Source of the DNA: an uncultured Caulobacter sp.
GTDB lineage: Bacteria; Pseudomonadota; Alphaproteobacteria; Caulobacterales; Caulobacteraceae
NCBI RefSeq assembly: GCF_937900395.1
Contig: NZ_CALCDX010000152.1
Span: 14,327 to 78,326, forward strand
Direction: 5' to 3'
DNA: 64,000 nt
The notes beneath the pieces are model-generated. The model worked only from the letters and a program-made list of their open reading frames with translations, had not been told where the DNA came from and made no database searches. Both the position numbers and the translations under genes were made by a program. Numbering within the stretch: position 1 is the stretch's first letter; each line of letters starts with the position of its first letter. Positions 25,264 to 36,296 of this stretch are shown here, piece after piece.

Positions 25264-26553
25264 TCAGGACCGCTCGTCGCCGATCAAGCGCTTCTTGCGT
25301 CGTTGCAGACTGGCGGCCACGGCGATCAACACGAGCGGGACCAGGGCCGACAGCACCCGCTCTCCCCCACCCGGCCAGCCGTGCAGCCAGGGCTTCAGCA
25401 GATAGCCCAGCAGGCCCAGCACGTAGTAGCCGACGGCGAAGATCGACAGCCCCTCGACCAGGCCCTGCAGCTTGGTCTGCAGTTGCAAGCTGGCGTCCAT
25501 GCCGCGCAAGGTCTCCTGGTTCTGGCGATCCTGAGCCAGGCCCAGCTTGGCGCGCAGCAAATCACCGCAACGCGCCACCCGCTGGGACAAATCGTCCAAC
25601 CGCCGATCCGCCGCCTCGCGCGTGCGCATGGCCGGCAGCAGGCGGCGGGCGATGAACTCGCTCATGGTCGAGTGGCCCGGCAGCCGCCGCTCGCGCAGGG
25701 CTTCAAGCCGGTCCAGCGTCAGCTGGTGATAGGATTCCGTCGCGCCCCGCCGGAAGCGGCTGGTGGCCGCCCGCGCCTCCACCTCGGCCGAGAGTCTCAG
25801 CAGATCGTCCAGCACGCCCTGGCTGTCCTCGCCCGCCGCCAGGTCGCCGGTGATGGCGGCCAGTCGCGCCTCGGCGCCGTCCAGCCAGGCCAGGGTCTCG
25901 CGGGCCGGCGCGAAACCCAGCAGGGCGAGCTTCCGGTAGTTGCCGATCTCCAGCAGCGTCTGGACCAGCCGCGAGACCTCGTCATTGGCCAGGCCCTGGT
26001 TATGGACGTGGATGCGCCCCGCCCCGCCCTCGCGCAGGCGAAAGTCGGTCCAGATCCGCGCCGCGCCATCGAACACCTCGCACGAGACGCAGCGGCGAAG
26101 GTCGATGTGGCGACTGAGCGCGGCTTCCCCGGGCGGCGGATCGCCGGCGGCCCCGACCGAGATCTCGACGCCGCGGAACACCTGGCCCGGCGCGCCATGC
26201 AGCCAAAAGAAGCGTTCGTCCGCCTCGGCCTGGAAGCCAAGCTCGTCACCCAGCGGGCCATAGGCGAACCAGGTCCAGGTCGAGAACTCCTGATGCCGCT
26301 CCCACAGCCAGCCGCCGGTCTCGCTCACGCTGACCGCGCGTCCCAGGGCCGGGTCCTGGCCCGGCGCGAATAACCCGACGAAGGCCGCCTCGGCCTCCCG
26401 CTCGGAAGGCTCGACCAGGAACACCCACTGGCGCAACCGGACTGGCGCGCCGTCTAGAGGCAGAGCCCGCAGGTGCATCAGCTCGCTCAATGTCACCCTG
26501 AGGGGGTGGTCCCGATGCTCGTCCATCTCGTCCTCGCCCTGCGCGCGGGTCAT
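25264..26553 (-). CDS. DUF3422 family membrane-anchored protein
   Basis: 429 aa. The N-terminal and central parts are soluble and helical (FSTWTWFAYGP, HNQGLANDEVSRLVQTLLEIGNYRKLALLGF, family hallmarks). The C-terminus has two hydrophobic spans (about 370-390 and 400-420) and a basic end RRKKRL. These match the DUF3422 family, common in Proteobacteria, function unknown. It has two possible ATG starts (26553 and 26526). It lies 57 nt downstream of the ABC-F gene stop on the same strand in the run. Confidence 0.85.
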   Translation of the reverse strand: MTRAQGEDEMDEHRDHPLRVTLSELMHLRALPLDGAPVRLRQWVFLVEPSEREAEAAFVGLFAPGQDPALGRAVSVSETGGWLWERHQEFSTWTWFAYGPLGDELGFQAEADERFFWLHGAPGQVFRGVEISVGAAGDPPPGEAALSRHIDLRRCVSCEVFDGAARIWTDFRLREGGAGRIHVHNQGLANDEVSRLVQTLLEIGNYRKLALLGFAPARETLAWLDGAEARLAAITGDLAAGEDSQGVLDDLLRLSAEVEARAATSRFRRGATESYHQLTLDRLEALRERRLPGHSTMSEFIARRLLPAMRTREAADRRLDDLSQRVARCGDLLRAKLGLAQDRQNQETLRGMDASLQLQTKLQGLVEGLSIFAVGYYVLGLLGYLLKPWLHGWPGGGERVLSALVPLVLIAVAASLQRRKKRLIGDERS

Positions 26554-26609
26554 CGGATCGATGTCCGATGTTACCGGTCACATAGTGATAACGCCCGCTC
26601 GGCGGCGCG

Positions 26610-28196
26610 TCACGGGCTTTTCAGCGTGATCGACCGATCGACACCGATCGCCGCCAGGAAATCCTCGTCGTGGCTGACCACCAGCAGAGCGCCGTCATAA
26701 CCGGCCAGCGCCGCCTCGACCGCCCGCACGGAGTCGAGATCCAGGTGGTTGGTCGGCTCGTCCAGGATCAGCAGCTGCGGCGGGATCGCGGCGCAGAGGA
26801 CGCAGGCCAGGGCGGCGCGGAGGCGCTCTCCTCCGCTGAGCGTCCCCGCCCTCTGCAAGGCGGCGGCGTTGCGGAACAGGAACCGCGCCAGGGCCGCGTG
26901 GGCGTCATTGACGCTGGCGCCCGGGTTCAGGCGGCGGAAGTTCTCCAGGATCGTCTGGCTGTCGTCGAGCACGGCCGCGCGCTGATCCAGCAGGGCGAAC
27001 GGCGCCTGAAGCCGAACCTCGCCCGCCGTCGGCGCCAGCTGGCCGGTCGCCAGGCGGATCAGGGTGGTCTTGCCGGCGCCGTTCGGTCCCAGCACCGCCA
27101 GGCGCTCGGGACCGGTGATCCGGAAGGACAGGTCCTCGAAGACCCGGCGGCCGTCCGGCCAGGCGAAGCCGACCGCCTCGAACACCAGGACCATGCGCCC
27201 GTCCGGCAGGCCGCTGGAGGGCAGGTCGAAGCCCAGCAGGCGGGCCCGCTCCACCCGCGTCTCGGCGGCGGCGCGGGCCTCCTCGGCCTGAGCGGCGAGC
27301 TTCCCCGCGAGCTTGCCCTCCTTGGCCCCGCTGGTCTCGGCGCGCTCGGCCATCATGCCCAGCAGGATCTTCGGCGTCCCGCCTCGGTCGGCGAAGCGGC
27401 GACCGGCGGCGTCGCGGCGGTCCTTGCGCTCGCGGGCCACCTGGGCCTCGCGCGCGACGCGACGGACCTCGCGCTCGGCGTGGTCGAGATCGCGCTGGGC
27501 GGCCTCCGCCTCCAGCGCCTTGCGCTCGGCATAGAGGTCGTAGCCGCCGCCATAGGACCGCGCGCCCAAGGGCGACAGCTCGACGATCCTATCCATCTCG
27601 CGAAGCAGGGAGCGGTCGTGGCTGACCACCACCGCGCCGCGCCGCCAGCGTTTCAGCGCCTGGAGCACGAACGCCCGCGCCTCGGCGTCGAGGTTGTTGG
27701 TCGGCTCGTCCAGCAGCAACACGTCCGGCCGCGCGAGCAGCAGGCGCGCGAGGCCGGCGCGGGTCGCCTGGCCGCCCGACAGCGCGGTCGCCGGACGCTC
27801 GGGCTCAAAGTCGTTCAGGCCGACCTCGGCCAAGGCCTGCTCCAGCCGCGCCGGCAGATCCCAGTCCGCCTCGACGAGGTCGACATCGTCGCCCTCGCCA
27901 AGTTCGATGCGCGCCAGGCGGTCCCAGGCCGCGCCGACGCCCAGCAGGTCGACCAGCCGCGCTCCGGCGGAGAGATCGGGCGTCTGGTCGAGCATGGCGA
28001 CGGCGCCCGCGCGCGAAACGGCGCCGCTCGTCGGCGCGCGGTCGCCCGCAATCAGAGCCAGCAGGGTCGACTTGCCCGCGCCATTGCGGCCCACTAGGCC
28101 GATGCGCTCGGCCCCGACGGACAGGTTTAGATTTTCGAAGAGAGGCCGGCCGTCAGGCGTGGCGGCGGAAACGGAATCCAGGGTGACGAAGGACAT
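26610..28196 (-). CDS. ABC-F family ATPase
   Basis: 528 aa soluble protein with two ABC ATPase cassettes and no membrane span. Walker A sites are GLVGRNGAGKST (about 35-46) and AVLGPNGAGKTT (about 345-356). Signatures ALSGGQATRAGLA and TLSGGERLRAALA, and Walker B LLLDEPTNNLD and LILDEPTNHLD are visible. A charged, Arg/Ala/Glu-rich linker of about 80 residues separates them. ABC-F proteins act on ribosomes as translation factors or antibiotic protection. A short upstream frame overlaps the start (see findings). Confidence 0.92.
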   Translation of the reverse strand: MSFVTLDSVSAATPDGRPLFENLNLSVGAERIGLVGRNGAGKSTLLALIAGDRAPTSGAVSRAGAVAMLDQTPDLSAGARLVDLLGVGAAWDRLARIELGEGDDVDLVEADWDLPARLEQALAEVGLNDFEPERPATALSGGQATRAGLARLLLARPDVLLLDEPTNNLDAEARAFVLQALKRWRRGAVVVSHDRSLLREMDRIVELSPLGARSYGGGYDLYAERKALEAEAAQRDLDHAEREVRRVAREAQVARERKDRRDAAGRRFADRGGTPKILLGMMAERAETSGAKEGKLAGKLAAQAEEARAAAETRVERARLLGFDLPSSGLPDGRMVLVFEAVGFAWPDGRRVFEDLSFRITGPERLAVLGPNGAGKTTLIRLATGQLAPTAGEVRLQAPFALLDQRAAVLDDSQTILENFRRLNPGASVNDAHAALARFLFRNAAALQRAGTLSGGERLRAALACVLCAAIPPQLLILDEPTNHLDLDSVRAVEAALAGYDGALLVVSHDEDFLAAIGVDRSITLKSP

Positions 28197-28389
28197 GCGA
28201 CCCCACGGTCAGGGAAACGGAAAGGGCGAAGCGATCTTCCGTCTTGCTGATCATGGGGGCCTCCATCGGTGGGATGGCGATGTGTCTACGCCCGCCGCCG
28301 GAAAGCGGCAAGCGGAGCCGGACCGCAAGGATCGGGTGTCGCGCGCGGCCGGCCAAGACGAAAAACCTGGCCACAAGGGAGTTCAAGAC

Positions 28390-28854
28390 ATGTCCTACGC
28401 CGTGACCAGCCTATCGCCCGCGCCCTTCGCACCCCTGTTCCAGCTGGATGACGAGGCCTTGGCCGCGCGCGGCGCCCGACGCGTGATCGCCGACGCGCCG
28501 CTGGGCTTTCCCTGCCGCGTCAGCCTTGACGACGCGCGGCCGGGCGAGACGCTGATCCTGGTGAACTACGAGCATCAGCCCGCGCCGACGCCCTTCCGCG
28601 CCAGTCATGCGATCTTCGTGCGCGAGGGCGTAGAGGCGGTCTCGACCGTCGACGAAATGCCGCCCGCGCTAAGGCGTCGCCTGCTGTCGCTCAGGGCGTT
28701 CGACATTCATGGGATGATGCGCGCCGCCGACGTGACCGAGGGCGCGGCGGCGGATGCCCTGATCGAGACGTTATTCGAGGATCCGGAAATCGCCTATCTG
28801 CACGCCCACTACGCCAAGTGGGGCTGCTACGCGGCGCGTATCGACAGGGCCTAG
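28390..28854 (+). CDS. DUF1203 family protein
   Basis: 154 aa. Family signatures: GFPCRVSLDDARPGETLILVNYEHQ, SHAIFVREG, RAFDIHGMM and the end YLHAHYAKWGCYAARI. Function of the family is unknown; no metal or nucleotide motif is seen. The ATG at 28390 was chosen over a much longer frame that runs through the ABC-F gene and its promoter. Confidence 0.88.
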   Translation: MSYAVTSLSPAPFAPLFQLDDEALAARGARRVIADAPLGFPCRVSLDDARPGETLILVNYEHQPAPTPFRASHAIFVREGVEAVSTVDEMPPALRRRLLSLRAFDIHGMMRAADVTEGAAADALIETLFEDPEIAYLHAHYAKWGCYAARIDRA

Positions 28855-28862
28855 TGCGGCGC

Positions 28863-29012
28863 CTAGGGCGTCATGTGGCGCAGGACCCAGAGCAGCGATC
28901 CGACGCCGCCGATGAACACCAGCCCGTCGATGATCACGGAACGCGGCTTGCCCGCGTTCAAGGCTTTGAACGCCTCGCGCTTGGCGTCCTGTTTGGCGGT
29001 GTCCTGCGACAT
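28863..29012 (-). CDS. microprotein with one membrane span, paralogue of 29390-29551
   Basis: 49 aa. The first 22 residues are charged and Lys/Ala-rich (MSQDTAKQDAKREAFKALN). A hydrophobic segment with IDGLVFIGGVG then LLWVL follows, ending RHMTP. The same block KPRSVxIDGLVFIGGVGxLL recurs in the second gene. The gap between stop codons is 527 nt. Predicted inner-membrane microprotein with a cytoplasmic N-terminus. I know no family. Real coding is supported by conservation between the two copies rather than by length. Confidence 0.65.
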   Translation of the reverse strand: MSQDTAKQDAKREAFKALNAGKPRSVIIDGLVFIGGVGSLLWVLRHMTP

Positions 29013-29263
29013 GACGAGAGTGGTTCCGATTGCCTCGAGCCCCAGGCCCGGTCGCAAACGTTTTCAAAAATCACGCTGAACACGGGGCTTCGAAAGAAGG
29101 TTGAGCAAAAGCGAACGCCCCCGAGATGGGCCAACGGCGTTCTCCTCTAGAAGCAGCCGCCCTCGCGAAGGCTAGGTGGCGGCGCGCCCGTAGAGCTCAG
29201 ATTTCGTTCAGAAAATCCTGGCGCCCGCCCACGATGATAGTCGCGACAACGCTGCTTGCGCGA

Positions 29264-29341
29264 GCCTTCGTCCTCGTACCGCGACTTGCTGTCGCGGGTC
29301 GGCGTTCGCCACGGGATTTCGTCGATGGGACCGACGAAGGC
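29264..29341. repeat. imperfect palindrome between the two microprotein genes
   Basis: Outer arms GCCTTCGTC (29264) and GACGAAGGC (29333) are inverted, and an internal CGCGAC-TTGCT-GTCGCG hairpin lies in the left half. It lies in the 377-nt gap (29013-29389) between the microprotein genes, which otherwise shows no gene. Confidence 0.6.
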
Positions 29342-29389
29342 GGGCGATGGACGCTTGTCCCGCGGGGCAGGCAAACGCAAAGCGCGTCT

Positions 29390-29551
29390 CTAGGTCGGGG
29401 CCATGTTGCAGAGGACCCAAAGCAGCGCCCCGACGCCGCCGATGAACACCAGGCCATCGATGACCACCGAGCGCGGCTTCGGCGGACGCATGCTGTTGAA
29501 CGCGCCGTGCTTGGCGGCCTGCTTGACGCTCTCGGCCTCTGCCTTGGCCAT
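29390..29551 (-). CDS. microprotein with one membrane span, paralogue of 28863-29012
   Basis: 53 aa. Starts MAKAEAESVKQAAKHGAFN, then the shared core PKPRSVVIDGLVFIGGVGAL and LLWVLCNMAPT. Compared with its sister gene, the core differs at only a few positions at protein level, while the N-terminus shares composition rather than sequence. A GGAACC stretch just before the start also recurs before the sister gene. Longer in-frame starts are not supported by this conservation. Upstream of the divergent uvrA gene. Confidence 0.65.
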   Translation of the reverse strand: MAKAEAESVKQAAKHGAFNSMRPPKPRSVVIDGLVFIGGVGALLWVLCNMAPT

Positions 29552-29739
29552 GGTTCCGGTCCCTCTCCGGCGGGCCCCAACTCGACCCAAGATCGAGCTG
29601 TAAAGCACCGCCCCTTGAAGAACCCGCTTCCAAACAGGGTTTAGGAAAGACGAACGGCCAGACGCGAAAACGGGCGCCCCGCGCGCTTCATGCTGACATC
29701 CGCTGTCAGCAGAAGCTTGGCCTCGCGCGCGCGACATTT

Positions 29740-29754
29740 GTTCGCATCTTGTTC
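29740..29754 (+). promoter_or_regulatory. LexA (SOS) box of uvrA
   Basis: GTTC-GCATCTT-GTTC is a perfect match to the alphaproteobacterial LexA operator GTTC-N7-GTTC. It lies 79 nt before the uvrA start codon, suggesting SOS induction of this repair gene. Confidence 0.88.
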
Positions 29755-29832
29755 TTGTGTTAATTCCCGGATCGAGCCCTACATATAGCCGCTGCGCCGC
29801 CACCAATCGGGCGGCCCAACGTTCCGGAAAAC

Positions 29833-32739
<2,907 letters not shown>

Positions 32740-32770
32740 GCCAGCCGGACCTTCTTGAGCCATATCTAAA

Positions 32771-32879
32771 GTGTCATCCCGGAAGCCTCGCAGAGGCTAT
32801 CCGGGACCCAGGGGCCAAGCGCAGTGCGCCTGCCCTGGGTCCCGGCTCTCCGCGCTTCGCGCTACGGCCGGGATGACAC
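32771..32879. repeat. 109-bp palindromic element after uvrA
   Basis: Outer arms GTGTCATCCCGG (32771) and CCGGGATGACAC (32868-32879) are perfectly inverted. Inside, GGACCCAGGGGCCAAG pairs with a later CCTGGGTCC, and small hairpins (GCCTCGCAGAGGC and GCGCTTCGCGC) sit on each side. It separates the converging uvrA and the membrane protein gene, and may act as a two-way transcription stop. Confidence 0.8.
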
Positions 32880-32908
32880 GGATAATGCGGAGTGGTGGCG
32901 ACTGAACC

Positions 32909-33817
32909 CTACCAGCCGCCGCCCGGCGCCCCGCCGGACGCCCCGCCCTTCAGCTCGCGATAGATGGTCGGCGCGGGGCCGAAGACGATCAGGGTGGTCA
33001 GGATCGAGATCAGGCCCGAGAACAGCGCCTGGACGATGCCCGCCGGCGTGAAATAGGCCTGCAGCGAGCTGGTGTCGGCGCGCAGCATCTTGCCGGTGGC
33101 CGAGAGATCCCCCGAGGCGATCAGGCCGATGGCCGAGACGATCGTCCAGATCAGCAGCACGACGATGATGCTCATCACCACCGCCAGCAGATAGGCCCCC
33201 AGCAGCGGCCAGAAGAGCCCCTTGGTCTCGGGCATCGACTTGAAGACCGTGATCTTCTGGGTCTCGAACGTGACCGCCGGCGCGAACGACAGTCGCACCG
33301 CGAGGTAGATCACCGCGCAGAACGAACCGACGAGGCCCAGCAGCGCCAGGAACGCCCCGGTCGGTCCGCCCATCCCGCCCAGGAAACCCGCGACCAGCGA
33401 GCCCGCGAACAGCACGCCCATCAGGACCAAGCTGGTCAGCACCCAGACGGCGGCTTGGCGGAGCTCCTGCTTCCCGAGGCGCAGAAAGGCGAAGCGGCTG
33501 TCCTGCGGGCGAAGCACCAGGCGGTTGAGGGCGCCGAAGATCACCCCGTTCACGACCAGGCTGTAGGGCAGCGACCACAGCATCAGCGGCGTCAGATCCG
33601 CGATAAGCCGCAGGGCCTCCTCCGGGTCCGGATTGTTGTTGTCGGAAAGGTACGACATCAGGGCTTCGAGCTTCACCCCGAAGTACTGAATCGCCAGCAC
33701 ATTGGAGATGATCGACAGCACCGTCATCACCGCCGCCCAGACAGCGATGGCCTTCAAGTTCTCCCGCACCAGTCGAAAACCGGAGAAGGCGGCGTCGGAG
33801 GCCGAGAACCTGGACAT
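32909..33817 (-). CDS. polytopic membrane protein, paralogue 1 of 4
   Basis: 302 aa with about six membrane spans. It shares with the genes at 34589, 35474 and 36297 a block FLRLGxxEL (here FAFLRLGKQEL) and a block AVRLSFAPAVTFE followed, about 12 residues later, by a KG/HG/RG pair. The C-terminus is Gly-rich. I do not recognise the substrate or family by name; it resembles glycerophosphodiesterase-linked membrane domain proteins of unknown role. The GST gene separates it from the other three. Confidence 0.75.
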   Translation of the reverse strand: MSRFSASDAAFSGFRLVRENLKAIAVWAAVMTVLSIISNVLAIQYFGVKLEALMSYLSDNNNPDPEEALRLIADLTPLMLWSLPYSLVVNGVIFGALNRLVLRPQDSRFAFLRLGKQELRQAAVWVLTSLVLMGVLFAGSLVAGFLGGMGGPTGAFLALLGLVGSFCAVIYLAVRLSFAPAVTFETQKITVFKSMPETKGLFWPLLGAYLLAVVMSIIVVLLIWTIVSAIGLIASGDLSATGKMLRADTSSLQAYFTPAGIVQALFSGLISILTTLIVFGPAPTIYRELKGGASGGAPGGGW

Positions 33818-33964
33818 GTCGTACTCTTGCTTTGCGGACAGGCCCTAGCCCTAACAAGGTTCGCGCCGCTTCGACAGAGCCGACGACACGCTTTTTCGCA
33901 CGAGCTTGCGATGGTCGCGCCCGGGCCTCTAACATTCGTTTGAACCGGGAGAGGAAACGCGATA

Positions 33965-34579
33965 ATGAAGCTTTACGGCGAGGCGATGCCCGCGCCCAAT
34001 CCGCGCCGCGTGCGGATCTTTCTGGCCGAGAAGGGACTGGAGGTCCCCGAGGTCCACATCGGCCTGCGCCAGGGCGGTCATCGCCAGCCCGAGCACCTGG
34101 CCCGCAATAGCCTTGGTCAGGTGCCGGTGCTGGAGCTCGACGACGGGACCACGATCAGCGAGACCGTCGCCATCTGCCGCTATTTCGAGGCGCTGCACCC
34201 GACACCGCCGCTGTTTGGCGTCACCGCGCTGGAGCAGGCTCAGGTCGAGATGTGGAGCCGCCGCATCGAGCTGCGCCTGATGGTCCCGATCAGCATGTTC
34301 TGGCGCCACGCCCATCCGTTCACGGCGCATCTGCTCAAACAGTACAAGGACTTCGGCGAGTCCAATCGCGAGACCGTCGACAAGACCCTGATGTGGCTGG
34401 ACCGCGAGCTGTCCGACGGCCGGCCCTACCTTGCCGGCGAGACCTATACGATGGCCGACATCGTGGGACAGACCACGCTGGACTTCGCCGACTTCATCGG
34501 CCTGCCGACGCCGGCCGAGGCGCGGAACGTGCTGGCTTGGCGCGAGCGGATGGCCGCCCGGCCGACCGCCGGTGCCTAG
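33965..34579 (+). CDS. glutathione S-transferase family protein
   Basis: 204 aa. N-terminal thioredoxin-like domain (about 1-78) starts MKLYGEAMPAPNPRRVRIFLAEKG with the cis-proline site GQVPVLEL and the glutathione-contact ISETVAI. The C-terminal helical domain has YLAGETYTMADIVG, the typical N-capping D motif. Substrate unknown. Divergent from paralogue 1 and convergent with paralogue 2. Confidence 0.92.
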   Translation: MKLYGEAMPAPNPRRVRIFLAEKGLEVPEVHIGLRQGGHRQPEHLARNSLGQVPVLELDDGTTISETVAICRYFEALHPTPPLFGVTALEQAQVEMWSRRIELRLMVPISMFWRHAHPFTAHLLKQYKDFGESNRETVDKTLMWLDRELSDGRPYLAGETYTMADIVGQTTLDFADFIGLPTPAEARNVLAWRERMAARPTAGA

Positions 34580-34588
34580 ACCCGCGGA

Positions 34589-35473
34589 CTAGTCGTGCAG
34601 GCCCGCGTCGATCTCGTCCTGGTTTAGGTGGACGAAGGCCTTGGCGGGCGCCGAGGCCAGGATCACCGTCTGCAGGGTGAGGAAAATCGGCGCCAGCAGC
34701 ATGTTGGCCAGCAGGAACAGGATCAGGCGCGGGTGGCTGGCGACGACGCCGCCCGCCTCCGGCTCCACGCCGCCGCTAATCAGGTTGCCCACGACGCTCG
34801 ACACCATGGCGCCCAGGACCGACACCAGCGCGGTCAGGGCGATGGTCATGGCGAACATGGCCAGCAGGCGGAAGAACTGCCCGTGAGTCTGGATCCAGGC
34901 GGCGCGGACGTCGATGTGATGATGCGAGAAGGCGTGCGGCCCCAGCAGGGACAAACGCACGGCGACCCACAGGGACAGGCCGATGACGGCGAGCGCGCCG
35001 AGGGTGGCGAACCAGCCGGCGGCGGCTCCCGACAAAAGCGCCGCGCCCAGCACGACCGCGCCGGACGGAATCACGGTGACGCCGAGGGCGGCCGCCCAGG
35101 TGATCAGCGAGACGATCAGCAGCTGCACCTCCTCGCGGCCCAGGCGCAGATAGGCCAGGCGGTCGTTGTCGGGCTCGACCACGGAGCGGATGATCGCCGC
35201 CTGCAGCACCGCGCCCAGCACCAGGGCCAGGGCGATCAGCAGCACCATCGCCCCGCCCAGATGGGTGACCAGATCGAGCAGCTCGCGCGGATCGGCCGAG
35301 CCGACGCGGCCAGCCAGCGCCGTGCGTCCCTCGTCGCCCAGCACGATCTTGGCGATCAGGCCCAGGATCGGCAGCATGACCAGGGAGAACGCCGCCCAGG
35401 CCAGCACCGCCAACGGCTTGCGCCGCATGATGCGAAGACCTTCAAGAGCCGCGTCGGTGGGGCGAACTGACAT
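34589..35473 (-). CDS. polytopic membrane protein, paralogue 2 of 4
   Basis: 294 aa with about six spans. Shared blocks are LAYLRLGREEV and AVRLSLLGPHAFS followed by an Ala-Trp and a HG pair. The N-terminus MSVRPTDAALEGLRIMRRKPLAVLAWA parallels the starts of paralogues 1 and 4 (DAAFSG/EAATSG then a helix). The start lies directly after the stop of the next paralogue (TAGATG), so the three genes 37235 to 34589 are very likely one transcript. Confidence 0.75.
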   Translation of the reverse strand: MSVRPTDAALEGLRIMRRKPLAVLAWAAFSLVMLPILGLIAKIVLGDEGRTALAGRVGSADPRELLDLVTHLGGAMVLLIALALVLGAVLQAAIIRSVVEPDNDRLAYLRLGREEVQLLIVSLITWAAALGVTVIPSGAVVLGAALLSGAAAGWFATLGALAVIGLSLWVAVRLSLLGPHAFSHHHIDVRAAWIQTHGQFFRLLAMFAMTIALTALVSVLGAMVSSVVGNLISGGVEPEAGGVVASHPRLILFLLANMLLAPIFLTLQTVILASAPAKAFVHLNQDEIDAGLHD

Positions 35474-36229
35474 CTAAGCGTCCTGCGAAACCGCGCTTTG
35501 GCGGTAAAGATGAGCCATCATAACCGACCAGATCGGCGCCATCACGACATAGGCCAAGATGGCGGAGCCCGCCGTCGAGACAACTCCCCGCGGCGGCGCG
35601 AGGGCGTAAAGCAGGTTGGCCGCCATGGGCAGCGCAAAGACGCCCGGAAGCAGCAGAATCGGAACCTTGCCCTTGGTCAGCGGAAACGCGCTGAGCACCC
35701 GGATCCCGGACTCGGCGACCGTGGCCGGCGCGGTGAAGGACAGGCGCAGCGCCAGCCAGGTCAGGATCGCCAGTGCGACCAGCGGCGCGAGCCCCGCGAC
35801 GAAGCCCGCAGGTCCGGCGTTGGCCAGCGCCGCCCGCCAGGCCTGGGCGGAGCCGACATCCAGCTGAGGGGCGCTGGCGCGGGCCACGCCCAGCGTGATG
35901 GCGCCGATCACGATCAGCAGGATCGAGCCGATCAGCAGGAACAGGCCCAGTCCCATAAGGTGCGCCCCCAGCAGGCGCCACTCGTCGCGCCCCCAGCGCA
36001 GCCCGTTGATCCCCCGGCTGCGACCGAAGGCATGGCGATACAGCGCGCCTTGCGCGATCACGATGGCGACCAGGACGACCAGCGGGCGAAGCGCGAGCGG
36101 CAAGACGTTCGTCGAGACCGTCAGGGCCACCGCCACGACCAGGGCGGCCAGGCATGACGCCTGCGCCGCGCCCATGCGCGAGATCGCCGCCTTCAGCAAG
36201 CTTCCGACGCTCGCCGATCCGTCCGTCAT
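35474..36229 (-). CDS. polytopic membrane protein, paralogue 3 of 4
   Basis: 251 aa, about six spans. Shared blocks are LRWGRDEWRL (a diverged FLRLGxxEL) and ALRLSFTAPATVAE. The most divergent of the four: the N-terminal helix differs and the sequence is shorter. The ATG at 36229 follows a GGAAGGGAAC ribosome site, so the 18-codon longer start was not used. Function unknown. Confidence 0.7.
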   Translation of the reverse strand: MTDGSASVGSLLKAAISRMGAAQASCLAALVVAVALTVSTNVLPLALRPLVVLVAIVIAQGALYRHAFGRSRGINGLRWGRDEWRLLGAHLMGLGLFLLIGSILLIVIGAITLGVARASAPQLDVGSAQAWRAALANAGPAGFVAGLAPLVALAILTWLALRLSFTAPATVAESGIRVLSAFPLTKGKVPILLLPGVFALPMAANLLYALAPPRGVVSTAGSAILAYVVMAPIWSVMMAHLYRQSAVSQDA

Positions 36230-36296
36230 CCGATCAAGTTCCCTTCCGCGCCGCCCACCGCCGAGTCGCGCGAGCCCTGACAATCTAAGGCCTTGG

